Notes: generated by a model not told the origin, from the sequence alone. A stretch of 37,071 nucleotides of DNA from an uncultured Lachnospiraceae bacterium (GCA_902761585.1 CACWKX010000002.1:116512-153582), one strand, 5' to 3'. Positions 1 to 9,030 are shown, numbered from the stretch's first letter. Program-made: numbers and translations.

Positions 1-287
1 ACGATTGCTCCGGTATCCATGAGCAGGTCTTCTGCCTTGTGCATCAGTGCCTTGCGGGCTTTCATGTCTGTCTCAGAGTAGATCTGGTTGATGAGGGAAT
101 TGTACTCATCCCAGTCCGGAGCAGCTGCGCTTGACTTTGTCGATGCAGCACCCTCCGTCGCACTCTCCGTTTCAGCTGTCGCAGCAGCTGCTTCTGTAGC
201 AGCTTCCGTCTCGCCTGCAAAAACAGGTGCAGCTGAAGAAAGTACCATTGCACCCACAAGGAGCGCGGTGATCACACGATTCTTCAT
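1..287 (-). CDS. OppA-like peptide-binding protein, N-terminal part (runs off window)
   Basis: The visible 95 residues begin with a classical Sec signal peptide (MKNRVITALLVGAMVLSS, cleavage likely after VFA at about residue 24). An Ala/Thr/Glu-rich linker follows to about residue 57, then a segment with DEYNSLINQIYSETD and HKAEDLLMDTGAIV. In family-5 solute-binding proteins (OppA/DppA) this last pattern normally lies near the C-terminus, just before the PIYYY-type strand, so finding it straight after the signal peptide is odd. There is no lipobox cysteine. The start is supported by GGAGG eight bases upstream. The gene lies downstream of oppF in the same direction, as expected for the binding protein of this transporter, and has its own candidate promoter. 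The rest of the protein cannot be seen, so a short, rearranged or full-length product are all possible. Confidence 0.7.
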   Translation of the reverse strand, partial: MKNRVITALLVGAMVLSSAAPVFAGETEAATEAAAATAETESATEGAASTKSSAAAPDWDEYNSLINQIYSETDMKARKALMHKAEDLLMDTGAI

Positions 288-313
288 TCAAACTTCCTCC
301 TGGTTCGTGTAAT

Positions 314-330
314 GCCGGCGTTTGGCCGGC
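314..330 (-). other. Small GC-rich hairpin in the oppA-like leader
   Basis: Two copies of the self-complementary hexamer GCCGGC (314-319 and 325-330) are separated by five bases and can form a short stem. It lies between the candidate promoter and the start of the OppA-like gene. No T-run follows, so it is more likely a leader structure than a terminator. Confidence 0.35.
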
Positions 331-351
331 GCCAATAGGGTTATTTCTATG

Positions 352-380
352 ATTATACCGCAGTCTGCTGTAAAAATAAA
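352..380 (-). promoter_or_regulatory. Candidate promoter for the OppA-like gene
   Basis: A perfect TATAAT -10 element (complement of 352-357) lies 17 bp from a weak TTTATT -35 (375-380) on the minus strand, in the 141-bp gap after oppF. It could give the binding-protein gene extra transcription in addition to read-through. Confidence 0.45.
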
Positions 381-428
381 GCCGATTACGATTAACCATG
401 CAAATTATTACGGTATGCCTTCCGTCCC

Positions 429-1409
429 TTATTTGTTCCAGCAGGCGACCATATGTCCGCCTCCTCTGTCTGTGAGCGGAGGCATCTTTGCCTTGCACTC
501 GTCGGTTGCGTATCTGCAGCGGGTCCTGAAAGGACAGCCCGACGGCATGTTCAGCGGACTTGGGACATCTCCTTCCAGGATGATCCGTTTTCGCTCCTTC
601 GCCTGCTTCGGGTCCGGGTACGGGACTGCCGAAAGCAGGGACTGGGTATACGGATGAATCGGGTTGCTGTTGAGCTCGTTGGAGTCTGCAGTCTCCACCA
701 TCCGTCCCAGATACATGACAGCGATCCGCTTTGAGATATGATGCACGACCAGAAGATCATGCGCAATAAACAGATACGCGACCCCCAGCTGCTTCTGCAG
801 ATCCTCGAACATATTGATAACCTGCGCCTGAATCGAGACATCCAGTGCGGAGACGGCCTCATCGCAGACGATGAAGCGCGGATTCGTCGCAAGGGCACGG
901 GCAATCCCGATTCTCTGGCGCTGACCGCCGGAAAACTCATGTGCATAGCGCGTCGCGTGCTCCGCATTCAGCCCGACCAGCTCCATCAGATGGAGAATCT
1001 TGTCTCTCCTGTCCTGTCTGGACGTATACAGCTTGTGGACATCCAGTGGCTCGCCGATGATATCCTCGACCGTCATACGTGGATTCAGAGAAGAATACGG
1101 ATCCTGGAAAACCATCTGCATATCTTTCCTCAGTCCACCAATCGATTTCGCGTCGACCTTCTTCCCGTCAAAATAAACTTCTCCGCCTGTCGGGTTGTAA
1201 AGGCGCAGGAGCGTGCGTCCGACCGTCGTCTTGCCACAGCCGGACTCTCCGACCAGCCCGAGTGTCTCGCCCGGTCTGATATCGAACGATACGCCGTCAA
1301 CCGCTTTCAGCGGCTTGGAGTGAAACCATCCCGTCTTGATCGGGAAATACATCTTCATATCATGTGCCTGGACCAGATACTGACTGTCCGGCGTGAACTT
1401 TTCTTCCAT
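429..1409 (-). CDS. oppF: Oligopeptide ABC transporter ATP-binding protein OppF
   Basis: This is one of the two ATPases that power peptide import with OppB/OppC. Seen in the 326-residue product: Walker [10 protein letters not shown] at about residues 54-62, signature [15 protein letters not shown], Walker [13 protein letters not shown], and the C-terminal cysteine-containing oligopeptide domain ([14 protein letters not shown]) typical of OppD/OppF. A longer frame opens at 1457, but the ATG at 1409 is preferred because GAGGAGG lies seven bases before it and it begins 13 bases after the oppD stop; the upstream ATG lies inside oppD. The Walker B tail DEAVSALD, instead of DEPVSALD, is a mild deviation. 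It is the last of the four core transporter genes, followed by the OppA-like gene. Confidence 0.93.
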   Translation of the reverse strand: MEEKFTPDSQYLVQAHDMKMYFPIKTGWFHSKPLKAVDGVSFDIRPGETLGLVGESGCGKTTVGRTLLRLYNPTGGEVYFDGKKVDAKSIGGLRKDMQMVFQDPYSSLNPRMTVEDIIGEPLDVHKLYTSRQDRRDKILHLMELVGLNAEHATRYAHEFSGGQRQRIGIARALATNPRFIVCDEAVSALDVSIQAQVINMFEDLQKQLGVAYLFIAHDLLVVHHISKRIAVMYLGRMVETADSNELNSNPIHPYTQSLLSAVPYPDPKQAKERKRIILEGDVPSPLNMPSGCPFRTRCRYATDECKAKMPPLTDRGGGHMVACWNK

Positions 1410-1422
1410 CCTCTGCGCCTCC

Positions 1423-2484
1423 TCAGTCTTTTCCGGAACCTGCACCAGCAGTGTCATCAGCCTTCAGCGATCTGCCGCTGTCACCCGTAAAATTGATCAT
1501 CCCGGCTTCCGCTTCCTTCTTCACCGCCATCCAGCAGGAAGCCAGATGACCATCGACCGTTCTTGTCTCCGGCGGAACCTGCTCCAGGCAGATCTTCATC
1601 GCCGCATCGCATCTCGGGCAGAATGCACAGCCCTTCGGGAGATTCAACAGATTGATCGGTGTTCCGGAAATCGGCACCAGTCTCTGGCCGATCTTGTCAA
1701 CACTCGGGATTGATCGCAGAAGTCCCTTCGTGTATTCATGTGCCGGACGATAGAAGATGTCCTCCGCCGTCCCTCTCTCGCAGACCCGGCCGCCGTACAT
1801 AACGATGATTTCATCCGCCATCTGCGCAATGACACCAAGATCATGGGTGACAATGATGATAGCCATCCCCATCTTCTTCTGAAGATCCTTCATCAGTTCC
1901 AGGATCTGCGCCTGGATGGTGACATCCAGCGCTGTCGTCGGCTCATCCGCGATCAGGATGTCCGGCTCACAGGCAAGTGCCATGGCGATCATAACTCTCT
2001 GGCGCATGCCGCCCGAGAACTCGAACGGATATTGGTGAATTCGCTTCTCCGGCTCATTGACTCCGACAAGCTTCAGCATCTCGATCGCGCGTTCCTCGGC
2101 AGCCTTCCCCTTCCGGTCAGTATGAAGCTTGATCGCCTCCTCCAGCTGCCAGCCGATCGTGAAGACCGGGTTCAGGGAAGTCATCGGGTCCTGGAAGATA
2201 ATCGAACACTTCTTTCCGCGGAAGTCCCTCATCTTCGACTCCGGCCACTTCGTAATATCTTCGCCCCGGAATAAAACCTTTCCGGATCTGATCGATCCAT
2301 TCTTCTCAAGAATCTGCATGATGGAATAGGCTGTGACGGACTTACCGGAGCCGGACTCACCGACGATTCCAAGCGTCTTGCCTTCTTCCAGATTGAATGT
2401 TACACCGTTGACTGCCATCACTTCGCCATGATCGGTCGTAAAGGAAGTGTGCAGATCCTGTACGGACAGAATATTTTCAGCCAT
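1423..2484 (-). CDS. oppD: Oligopeptide ABC transporter ATP-binding protein OppD
   Basis: This 353-residue ABC ATPase pairs with OppF. Visible motifs are Walker [10 protein letters not shown] (about 42-50), Q-loop [10 protein letters not shown], signature [15 protein letters not shown], Walker [13 protein letters not shown] and the H-loop [12 protein letters not shown]-terminal cysteine cluster (GCAFCPRC through to SCW) belongs to the oligopeptide_HPY domain found in Dpp/Opp ATPases. The length is near the family norm (about 330-350), with about 30 extra polar residues at the C-terminus. A GGAGG site precedes the ATG. It sits five bases after oppC, in the expected B-C-D-F order, so peptide rather than nickel transport is the default reading; Dpp or Nik specificity cannot be excluded from the ATPase alone. 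Confidence 0.93.
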   Translation of the reverse strand: MAENILSVQDLHTSFTTDHGEVMAVNGVTFNLEEGKTLGIVGESGSGKSVTAYSIMQILEKNGSIRSGKVLFRGEDITKWPESKMRDFRGKKCSIIFQDPMTSLNPVFTIGWQLEEAIKLHTDRKGKAAEERAIEMLKLVGVNEPEKRIHQYPFEFSGGMRQRVMIAMALACEPDILIADEPTTALDVTIQAQILELMKDLQKKMGMAIIIVTHDLGVIAQMADEIIVMYGGRVCERGTAEDIFYRPAHEYTKGLLRSIPSVDKIGQRLVPISGTPINLLNLPKGCAFCPRCDAAMKICLEQVPPETRTVDGHLASCWMAVKKEAEAGMINFTGDSGRSLKADDTAGAGSGKD

Positions 2485-2489
2485 CTTCC

Positions 2490-3578
2490 TTACCTCCGCA
2501 GCTTCGGATCAAACGCGTCGCGCAGACCATCTCCAAGCAGATTAAAGGCAAGCGTGATGAGCGCGATCATGATTGACGGGAATATCAGTTTATAGGTATA
2601 TGTCGTGATGCCGGACCTTGCCGCAGAAGCAAGGGATCCCAGAGACGGCATCGGTGCCTTCACGCCCAGTCCGATGAAGCTCAGGAAGGACTCGGTGAAG
2701 ATTGCGGACGGAATCTGCAGGGCAGCGGAGATGATGATGACGCTGATACAGTTCGGCAGGATATGTTTGCGGATGATATGGCTGCTCTTCGCGCCGGAAA
2801 CCCTTGCTGCAAGCACATAGTCGTTCTGCTTGATCGTCAGGATCTGTCCTCTGACCAGTCTTGCCATCCCGACCCAGTACAGAAGTCCAAACACAATGAA
2901 CAGAGAAATCATATTGGTTCCCAGGCGGGCAAGCAGGCCGTTCCCGGTCGGCTTGATGATCTCATTCAAAACGACAGACAGCAGGATGATCATCAGAAGA
3001 TCCGGAAGCGAATAGATCACATCGACAATCCGCATCATGATCAGGTCGACCTTTCCGCCAAAATATCCGGAAATGGAGCCGTACAGGATTCCAATGATCA
3101 GGACGATCAGAGCAGCGAACACACCGACGGTCAGGGAGATTCTGGTGCCATAGATGACACGAATGAAGTAATCTCGCCCAAGCTCATCCGTTCCCATGAT
3201 GTGCGGGAATACCTTTCCGCCCTGTGCCATGTACTGCTGTTCCATCTTTGAATAGGTAAATGGAGCAAGATTGGTTGCGCTCTTGTCTCTTCTGCCGTTG
3301 ACCGTGATGATCTCAGAATAGCTGTAGGGCACGACACGCGGTGCGATCAGGATCGTTGCAATGATGGCGATCAGAACAATGATGCTGAAAACGGCGAGCG
3401 GGTTCTTCATCAGCCGCCTCATGCCGTCACGGAAGAATGAGGTCGACTCACTCATGACATCGGCCTGCTTCTTCTCCTCATCCGTTGCTTTTTCGAACTT
3501 TGACACATCGAGCTGGAGCGAAAGAGGATGCTTCTTCGGTGTCTTGTCCGGGCTGTATGGTTCGGTACTGATACCCAT
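2490..3578 (-). CDS. oppC: Oligopeptide ABC transporter permease OppC
   Basis: This inner permease subunit (362 residues) belongs to the BPD_transp_1 superfamily. It has a long polar N-terminus (about 60 residues, including PYSPDKTPKK), a first membrane segment (AVFSIIVLIAIIATILIAP), the extracellular insert with HIMGTDELGRDYFIRVIYGTR typical of OppC/DppC, and a membrane core with the EAA-type loop around AARVSGAKSSHIIRKHILPN that contacts the ATPases. The start has AAAGGAGG upstream. It is 12 bases downstream of oppB and five upstream of oppD, so one transcript is expected. The N-terminal tail is longer than usual for the family (about 300 residues). Confidence 0.93.
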   Translation of the reverse strand: MGISTEPYSPDKTPKKHPLSLQLDVSKFEKATDEEKKQADVMSESTSFFRDGMRRLMKNPLAVFSIIVLIAIIATILIAPRVVPYSYSEIITVNGRRDKSATNLAPFTYSKMEQQYMAQGGKVFPHIMGTDELGRDYFIRVIYGTRISLTVGVFAALIVLIIGILYGSISGYFGGKVDLIMMRIVDVIYSLPDLLMIILLSVVLNEIIKPTGNGLLARLGTNMISLFIVFGLLYWVGMARLVRGQILTIKQNDYVLAARVSGAKSSHIIRKHILPNCISVIIISAALQIPSAIFTESFLSFIGLGVKAPMPSLGSLASAARSGITTYTYKLIFPSIMIALITLAFNLLGDGLRDAFDPKLRR

Positions 3579-3590
3579 GATTTTCCTCCT

Positions 3591-4502
3591 TTACTCAAGT
3601 GTAATGCGTGGATCGATCAGCTTGTAGACGATATCCGTGATCAGATTCATCGTGACCATGAAGACCGCCAGGAAGATCGTCACGCCCATGATCATCGGAT
3701 AATCGCGGTTCGTGATGCTCTGGACAAATTCATTGCCTAGACCGCCGACCGTGAAGATCTGCTCTACAACCAGTGACCCTGTCAGAACAGACGCGATCAT
3801 CGGTCCGACATAGGTTACGACCGGAATCAGAGCATTGCGGAGAGTGTGTACAAACAAAACCTTTCCCTCGCGCACACCTTTTGCTCTTGCTGTCCGGACA
3901 TAGTCCTGTCCGAGGACATCCAGCATCGAGGTCTTTGTCAGTCTTGTGATATAGGCAGCCGGATATGCCGCCAGCGACAGCACCGGCAGAATCAGGCTCT
4001 GATGCTGCGGACTCCATGCCTGCACCCAGCCAAGCTTCACGGAGAAGATAACCAGCAGGAAAGAGCCGAGCACAAAGCTGGGAAGTGACGTAAACAGGGT
4101 TGATACAAATATAATCACCCGGTCCGGCCACTTGTTCCGCTGCAGGGCCGCAATGCTTCCGAAGAAGACACCCTCCACGACAGCCAGAAGGACCGCCAGG
4201 ATTCCCATCTTTGCAGAAACCTTGAACTTGGAATTGATGGTTGCAGAGATCTCACGACCGGTCTTCGCCGATACGCCGAAATCACCGTGCGCGATATTCT
4301 TCATGTAAAGAAGAAACTGCTCTCCGACCGGCTTATCCAGATTAAAACGCTTCTCGAGCGCCGCCTGAACCTCCGGAGACTTGGCTTTCTCGCCGCTGAA
4401 CGGTCCTCCCGGGATCGCATTCATCGTGAAGAATGTAATCAGACATACGATGAAGATCGTTGCAATGGCAAGAAGAATTCGCTTGACAATGTACTTGAAC
4501 AT
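3591..4502 (-). CDS. oppB: Oligopeptide ABC transporter permease OppB
   Basis: This is the first gene of the opp operon, a 303-residue permease. The N-terminal anchor (MFKYIVKRILLAIATIFIVCLITFF) is followed by the family motif NAIPGGPF, and the cytoplasmic EAA loop is seen at YVRTARAKGVREGKVLFVHTLRNA. The C-terminus (DIVYKLIDPRITLE) matches the DPR(I/V) ending common in OppB/DppB. AAAGGAG lies upstream of the ATG, and a good sigma-70-type promoter stands 43-71 bases ahead of the start. Length and gene order fit OppB; DppB is the main alternative name. Confidence 0.93.
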   Translation of the reverse strand: MFKYIVKRILLAIATIFIVCLITFFTMNAIPGGPFSGEKAKSPEVQAALEKRFNLDKPVGEQFLLYMKNIAHGDFGVSAKTGREISATINSKFKVSAKMGILAVLLAVVEGVFFGSIAALQRNKWPDRVIIFVSTLFTSLPSFVLGSFLLVIFSVKLGWVQAWSPQHQSLILPVLSLAAYPAAYITRLTKTSMLDVLGQDYVRTARAKGVREGKVLFVHTLRNALIPVVTYVGPMIASVLTGSLVVEQIFTVGGLGNEFVQSITNRDYPMIMGVTIFLAVFMVTMNLITDIVYKLIDPRITLE

Positions 4503-4544
4503 GTTCAGACCTTTCTCCTTTGTAAAAAGTTGTCAATACGCTTC

Positions 4545-4573
4545 ATTATAGAGTTCTTCAAAATCACAGTCAA
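4545..4573 (-). promoter_or_regulatory. Promoter of the opp operon
   Basis: On the minus strand TTGACT (complement of 4568-4573) and a perfect TATAAT (complement of 4545-4550) are separated by exactly 17 bp, 43 bases upstream of the oppB ATG. It is one of the strongest promoters in the window by consensus. Confidence 0.85.
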
Positions 4574-4624
4574 CGTAAATGTTTCACAGAATTGACATAT
4601 ATACCGCATTGTTTTGTCTTTGTG

Positions 4625-4633
4625 TGTTAGAAT
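4625..4633 (+). promoter_or_regulatory. Extended -10 promoter of the dipeptidase gene
   Basis: TGT followed by TAGAAT forms an extended -10 element (TGn-TAGAAT) about 90 bases upstream of the dipeptidase ATG. No good -35 lies at the right distance; the TTGACA at 4592 is 30 bp away and does not pair with it. Confidence 0.5.
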
Positions 4634-4675
4634 AAGGACATCGCTGGAAGGTTTCCGGCTGTACCATTCACCAAC

Positions 4676-4699
4676 CCTGGCAGCGAAAACGCTGCCAGG
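4676..4699 (+). other. Perfect stem-loop in the dipeptidase 5' leader
   Basis: CCTGGCAGC and GCTGCCAGG form a perfect 9-bp stem around a six-base loop, ending nine bases before the AGGAGG ribosome site at 4708-4713. It lacks a T-run, so it is more likely an mRNA-stability or translation element, or an operator, than a terminator. Confidence 0.5.
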
Positions 4700-4721
4700 C
4701 AGCATTCAGGAGGTATTCTTC

Positions 4722-6341
4722 ATGTCCTGTACAACCATACTTGTAGGAAAAGATGCATCATATGACGGAAGTACCATGATTGCGCGCAATGACGACTCCG
4801 GTGCGGGCCATTTCACCCCGAAGAAGATGGTCGTTCTGCCCGCCAGAGAGGGCGATACGGAATACACCTCCGTTCTCTCACACGTAAAGGTCTCTCTTCC
4901 GTACAAGGCGTACCGGTGTACGATCATGCCGAACGCCGTCAAGGGCAAGGGGCTCTGGGGAGCCTGCGGCGTCAACGAAAAGGAAGTCGGCATGACGGCC
5001 ACCGAAACCATCACATCCAATCCGCGCGTGCTCGGTGCAGACCCGCTTGTGGAATATCAGCCGGCGGACGATACGCATCCGGAAGTCCCAGGCGGAATCG
5101 GCGAGGAGGACCTCGTCATTCTGACACTCCCTTATATCAACTCTGCCCGCGAAGGCGTCCAGCGTCTCGGTGCTCTGCTTGAAAAGTACGGCACCTATGA
5201 GATGAACGGAATTGCATTTTCAGATAAAGATGAGATCTGGTGGCTCGAGACCATCGGCGGTCACCACTGGATGGCAAGGCGTGTGCCGGACGACAGCTAC
5301 GTCGTCATGCCGAACCAGCAAGGGATTGACGAGTTTGATTTCGAGGATGCACTCGGAGAGCAGGCGGACTTTATGTGCTCCAGTGATCTTCTGGAATTCG
5401 TGGAACGGTACCACCTCGACCTCACCCAGTATTTCAATGACGAGCTGGAGCTTGAGGAGGACGATGAGGATCCGGACAATACTGCCAGCGATGTGATTGA
5501 CTTCCGCCGTGGATTTGATGACGATTCGGACACGGACAGTGAGGACGATGAATCAGACCAGGCTCTCTCCGAATTCGACCCGCGCGCAGCCTTTGGCAGC
5601 CACGATGATGCCGACCATGTCTACAACACGCCCCGTGCCTGGTTCATGCTGCGCTACTTCAATCCGACCGACTTCGTCTGGGACGGTCCGGATGCCGATT
5701 ACAAACCCGAGTCAGATGATCTCCCGTGGTGCCTGGTCCCGGAGAAAAAGATCACCCCGGAGGATGTGAAGTATGTACTGAGCTCCCATTTTCAGGGAAC
5801 TCCCTACGATCCGTACAAGAGCTATGGGGATAAGTCGCTTGCCGGCGCCTACCGTTCAATCGGCATCAACCGGAATGATTTTCTCGGTTTTATCCAGATC
5901 CGCCCCTATATGCCGGAGGGCAGCCGCGCCATCGAGTGGGTGGCATTTGCATCCAATGCCTTCAACGCGATGATCCCGCTGTATCCGCAGGTGGACCGCT
6001 TCCCGGATTATCTGTCAAACACGACCGGCAAGGTCTCCACCGACAATTTCTACTGGACCTCCCGCCTGATCGCCGCACTCTCAGATGCCGGTTTCAGGAA
6101 AAACCAGAATCATATCGAGCGATACCAGCTCCTTGTTCAGTCAAAGGCAAACCGGATCATCAATACAACCGACGACGAGCTGCGTGTTCTCGGCGATCCG
6201 GAAATGATCCGGAGCGTCCAGGAGAAAGCGAATGCGGCTGTCGCAGAGCTCGCCAGCAAAGCTGCTTCGGACACGCTCTTGCAGGTACTCGATGAGACGA
6301 GCAATCTGATGAAGAATCAGTTTGCCCGCTCAGACGCCTGA
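4722..6341 (+). CDS. C69-family dipeptidase (Ntn hydrolase)
   Basis: This is a cytoplasmic or surface dipeptidase of the PepD/C69 type, which uses an N-terminal cysteine as nucleophile. The 539-residue product starts MSCTTILVGKDASYDGSTM, with Cys3 becoming the nucleophile after removal of the first residues, followed by IARNDDSG as in Lactobacillus PepD. Further family blocks are GMTATET, WWLETIGGHHWMARRVPDD, FGSHDDADHVYNTPRAW and the C-terminal NQFARSDA. The ATG at 4722 is chosen over an in-frame start at 4614 because AGGAGG lies at 4708-4713 and processing must expose the cysteine. A strongly acidic insert (about residues 240-286, rich in Asp and Glu) separates the two halves, beyond what the family usually shows. 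It is divergent from the opp operon, which fits peptide uptake plus hydrolysis. Confidence 0.92.
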   Translation: MSCTTILVGKDASYDGSTMIARNDDSGAGHFTPKKMVVLPAREGDTEYTSVLSHVKVSLPYKAYRCTIMPNAVKGKGLWGACGVNEKEVGMTATETITSNPRVLGADPLVEYQPADDTHPEVPGGIGEEDLVILTLPYINSAREGVQRLGALLEKYGTYEMNGIAFSDKDEIWWLETIGGHHWMARRVPDDSYVVMPNQQGIDEFDFEDALGEQADFMCSSDLLEFVERYHLDLTQYFNDELELEEDDEDPDNTASDVIDFRRGFDDDSDTDSEDDESDQALSEFDPRAAFGSHDDADHVYNTPRAWFMLRYFNPTDFVWDGPDADYKPESDDLPWCLVPEKKITPEDVKYVLSSHFQGTPYDPYKSYGDKSLAGAYRSIGINRNDFLGFIQIRPYMPEGSRAIEWVAFASNAFNAMIPLYPQVDRFPDYLSNTTGKVSTDNFYWTSRLIAALSDAGFRKNQNHIERYQLLVQSKANRIINTTDDELRVLGDPEMIRSVQEKANAAVAELASKAASDTLLQVLDETSNLMKNQFARSDA

Positions 6342-6442
6342 TTTTGTCCGATGCCAGCGCAGCGTCTCTTTCAATGTTCTGCCCAGGTGTCATGATATAC
6401 AACCAGGCTTGCATCATGGTTCCCGGCTCATCGCTTCCCCAA

Positions 6443-6477
6443 AAAGCGGCATCCCGCCCGACGCGGGATGCCGCTTT
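6443..6477. terminator. Bidirectional terminator between dipeptidase and glucosaminidase
   Basis: A perfect 15-bp inverted repeat (AAAGCGGCATCCCGC, five-base loop, reverse complement) lies between the two convergent genes. A TTTTT run follows on the minus strand and TTT on the plus strand, so it can stop transcription from both sides. Confidence 0.88.
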
Positions 6478-6520
6478 CTGCCGCCGGGAGGACACATCCG
6501 GCAGCCTTTCCAGTTTTCCA

Positions 6521-7516
6521 TTACTTTGCATATTTTGTCAGGCCATTCTGACTGATGATCTGCAGCAGTGCAGATGTATATCCGCCTGCCTGCGCATATC
6601 CGCCGTTCCCGATCCGGCTGGCATATGTGTAATAGTTCCGGCATCCGATCAGACTCGGGAAATACCTCCGGATGTAGGCATTGTATCCTTCCAGGCTCTC
6701 CGCTTCACTGCTGTAACGTCCTCCGTAGATGCCAAAGAGATTGTTGTGTGGCTTCACGGAACCATAGCCTGTCTCCAGGATCGCCTGGGCCACAGTGACC
6801 GTTGCCAGAATATTATTCTTTCTCTGATTGTGCCTGGCCATCTCCCCGATGCGGCTCACAAAGCTGCCGGTTCCTCCGGCATACCTACACCCGGTGAAAA
6901 CACCCTCCTGGTTGAAGACACAGGATATGCCATTGACCTTCTTCGTGCATCCGGCATACGCCCGTCCAATTGCTCCTGCTCCGCCCGTCTCAGAGAAGTA
7001 GTACTCTTTCCCGCCAATCGTCTGCCAGCCGGTCAGAAGACTGCCCTTCCGGCTCCCTGACGTTCTTCCATAATACTTCCGTCCGCCGACATGAATCCAG
7101 CCGGTCATCATTCTGTGATCTTCGCCGTAGTAGTACCATCCGGATCCGATCTTCACAAATCCCTGCCGGGCAGCGGCTGTCTTCTTTGCTGCTTCCTTCT
7201 TCGTTGATGCAGCCTTCTTTTTCGAGACAGATTTCTTCTTGGAACTCTTTTTTGAGCTTTTTGCTTTCGTACTTTTTCTGGTATTTTTCTTTTTGTTGCT
7301 TTTTGAGGTCTTTGTTTTCTTTTTTGCCGACTTCTTTTTCGTCGTCTTTTTCCGTGAAGTCTTCTTCGAGGTTTTTTGATTCTCAGCCGCTGCCGCAAAG
7401 GTGACCTGCGTCTGATTGAGAGCGGGCCATTCCGGCAGACCGGCCAGCGTCATTGCCATCAGGACTGCGGCAGTCAGCGTTCTGACACGGCGGCACCTGT
7501 AATGAAGCATTTTCAT
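6521..7516 (-). CDS. Secreted glucosaminidase-domain cell-wall hydrolase with Lys-rich linker
   Basis: This is a 331-residue secreted peptidoglycan hydrolase. It starts with a signal peptide (hydrophobic part about residues 11-28, possible cleavage in the AAAAEN region). A very basic, low-complexity segment (about 48-116) of Lys, Ser and Thr follows. Next come two or three cell-wall-binding-like repeats (GSGWYYYGEDHRMMTGW, TGWQTIGGKEYYF, NGISCVFNQEGVFTG). The C-terminal domain has the glucosaminidase/LytG-type signature AQAILETGYG (likely catalytic Glu248) and NNLFGIYGG. Cleavage of N-acetylglucosaminyl bonds is inferred from this family. The ATG at 7516 has GGAGGG upstream; a second ATG two codons later is possible. 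It is a single gene with its own promoter. Confidence 0.88.
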   Translation of the reverse strand: MKMLHYRCRRVRTLTAAVLMAMTLAGLPEWPALNQTQVTFAAAAENQKTSKKTSRKKTTKKKSAKKKTKTSKSNKKKNTRKSTKAKSSKKSSKKKSVSKKKAASTKKEAAKKTAAARQGFVKIGSGWYYYGEDHRMMTGWIHVGGRKYYGRTSGSRKGSLLTGWQTIGGKEYYFSETGGAGAIGRAYAGCTKKVNGISCVFNQEGVFTGCRYAGGTGSFVSRIGEMARHNQRKNNILATVTVAQAILETGYGSVKPHNNLFGIYGGRYSSEAESLEGYNAYIRRYFPSLIGCRNYYTYASRIGNGGYAQAGGYTSALLQIISQNGLTKYAK

Positions 7517-7546
7517 ACTGACCCTCCTTAATCGAATTCACTCGAT

Positions 7547-7575
7547 ATGTTACAATACTATTAAGGAATTGTCAA
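7547..7575 (-). promoter_or_regulatory. Candidate promoter of the glucosaminidase gene
   Basis: Perfect TTGACA (complement of 7570-7575), a 17-bp spacer and TAACAT (complement of 7547-7552) lie 31 bases upstream of the ATG. No clear terminator for the preceding ATPase gene was seen between 7576 and 7619, so read-through is also possible. Confidence 0.6.
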
Positions 7576-7619
7576 TATTCGGTGCCTTTGATGCCGTTTT
7601 ACCGGTCATATTGCCAGCT

Positions 7620-8372
7620 TCACAGAACCTTGCTCAGGAAATCCTTCGTCCGCTTCTCCTGCGGGTTGGACAGCACTTCGCGCGGGTCTCCCTGCTCGAC
7701 AATATAACCGCCATCCATGAACAGCAGCCGATCTCCGACCTCCCTTGCAAAGCCCATTTCATGAGTGACCACCACCATGGTCATACCCTCGGAGGCCAGC
7801 TCCTTCATGACCTCGAGCACCTCTCCGACCATCTCCGGATCAAGCGCGGACGTCGGCTCATCAAAGAGCATGATGTCCGGGTGCATGCAGAGAGCCCGTG
7901 CAATCGCAACTCGCTGCTGCTGTCCGCCGGAGAGCTGATCCGGGTAGGCGTGTGCCTTCTCGTCCATGCCGACTTTTTTCAGCATCTGCATGGCGGTCTG
8001 TTCCATCCGCTCCTTGTCGTCCTTTTTCAGCTCCAGCGGTGCCATCATCAGGTTCTTCAGAACGTCCATGTGCGGAAAGAGATTGAAATGCTGGAACACC
8101 ATCCCGATATTCTGGCGGACATGATTGATATCGGTCCGTCTGTCCAGGATATTCTCTCCATCCACTGTAATCTCTCCGCCGGTAGCCGTCTCCAGCCGGT
8201 TCAGACATCTGAGAAATGTCGACTTGCCGGATCCCGACGGACCGATCACGACAACGACCTCCCCCTCGTGAACATCGACTGAAATGTCCTTCAGCACCTC
8301 CAGCTTCCCGAAGGACTTGCTCAAATGGGAAACATGAATCTTGACATTTCCCTCAGACTGCTTTTCTGCCAC
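7620..8372 (-). CDS. glnQ: Polar amino-acid ABC transporter ATP-binding protein (GlnQ/ArtP-like)
   Basis: A 250-residue ATPase of the polar amino-acid uptake family. Walker [10 protein letters not shown] (about 44-52), the Q-loop [11 protein letters not shown] that is diagnostic of GlnQ/HisP/ArtP, signature [15 protein letters not shown], Walker [15 protein letters not shown] and H-loop [12 protein letters not shown] are all present. A frame opens at 8417, but a GTG at 8372 is preferred because AGGAGG lies seven bases upstream; the reading frame then overlaps the permease end by 20 bases, suggesting translational coupling. It is the last gene of a binding protein-permease-ATPase operon. The leader operator suggests arginine or a related basic amino acid as substrate, but the ATPase itself does not tell. 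Confidence 0.92.
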   Translation of the reverse strand: MAEKQSEGNVKIHVSHLSKSFGKLEVLKDISVDVHEGEVVVVIGPSGSGKSTFLRCLNRLETATGGEITVDGENILDRRTDINHVRQNIGMVFQHFNLFPHMDVLKNLMMAPLELKKDDKERMEQTAMQMLKKVGMDEKAHAYPDQLSGGQQQRVAIARALCMHPDIMLFDEPTSALDPEMVGEVLEVMKELASEGMTMVVVTHEMGFAREVGDRLLFMDGGYIVEQGDPREVLSNPQEKRTKDFLSKVL

Positions 8373-9030
8373 GGTTAAGCCTCCTCTCGATGACCTTTGC
8401 CGCCTTCGACAGGGCAAGGATGATAATCAGGTACATCACCGCGACGATAAACCATGTCTGGAAAGACCTGAACGTATTGGCAACAACATTCTTTGCCGAA
8501 TTGACCAGCTCTGGGAAACCGATCACGGAAAGGATCGACGTATCCTTCAGTGTGATGATGAACTGGTTGATGATCGTCGGGATCATTGTCCGGATCGCCT
8601 GTGGCATCACAACCTTGCGCATCGCCTTTCCATAAGGCAGCCCCAGCGAGCGGGCTGCCTCCATCTGCCCCGGGTCCACCGACTGGATGCCCGCGCGGAT
8701 AATCTCCGCCATGTAAGCGCCGCAGTTCAGCGACAGGCAGATCGTGCCTGCCGTCAACGCGCTGAGCGTCACATTCTGTCCCATCATATTGTTCAGGAAA
8801 TAAGGAATGCCAAAGTAGACGAAATAAGCAAGAACAATCATCGGAACGCCACGGATGACATCCACGAACACTGTCTCGATCACATTACAGGCCTTGTTGT
8901 GTACCACTGCGAGCAGACCGAAAATCAGGCCGATGATCGATGCAAAAAACAGGCCGGACAATGCCAGAAGCAGCGTCTGTCCCATCGCCCTCAGCAGAAG
9001 ACTGCCATAGTTACTGAGTATATAAGCCAT
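8353..9030 (-). CDS. Polar amino-acid ABC transporter permease (HisM/GlnP-like)
   Basis: A 225-residue membrane permease of the HEQRO family. The N-terminus ([20 protein letters not shown]) leads into about five hydrophobic segments. The conserved cytoplasmic loop is clear ([20 protein letters not shown] and [19 protein letters not shown]), as is [12 protein letters not shown] in the middle. The ATG at 9030 is chosen over a longer frame from 9096: an AGGAAGG-like site lies upstream and the extra residues are polar and unconserved. It has one permease gene, so it probably forms a homodimer. It lies 215 bp after the binding-protein gene, across an attenuator-like hairpin. Confidence 0.9.
   Translation of the reverse strand: MAYILSNYGSLLLRAMGQTLLLALSGLFFASIIGLIFGLLAVVHNKACNVIETVFVDVIRGVPMIVLAYFVYFGIPYFLNNMMGQNVTLSALTAGTICLSLNCGAYMAEIIRAGIQSVDPGQMEAARSLGLPYGKAMRKVVMPQAIRTMIPTIINQFIITLKDTSILSVIGFPELVNSAKNVVANTFRSFQTWFIVAVMYLIIILALSKAAKVIERRLNRGRKAV

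Noticed and set aside
4592..4597. Perfect TTGACA upstream of the dipeptidase gene as its -35
   Set aside because: The only good -10 (4628-4633) is 30 bp away, too far; the promoter was called on its extended -10 instead.
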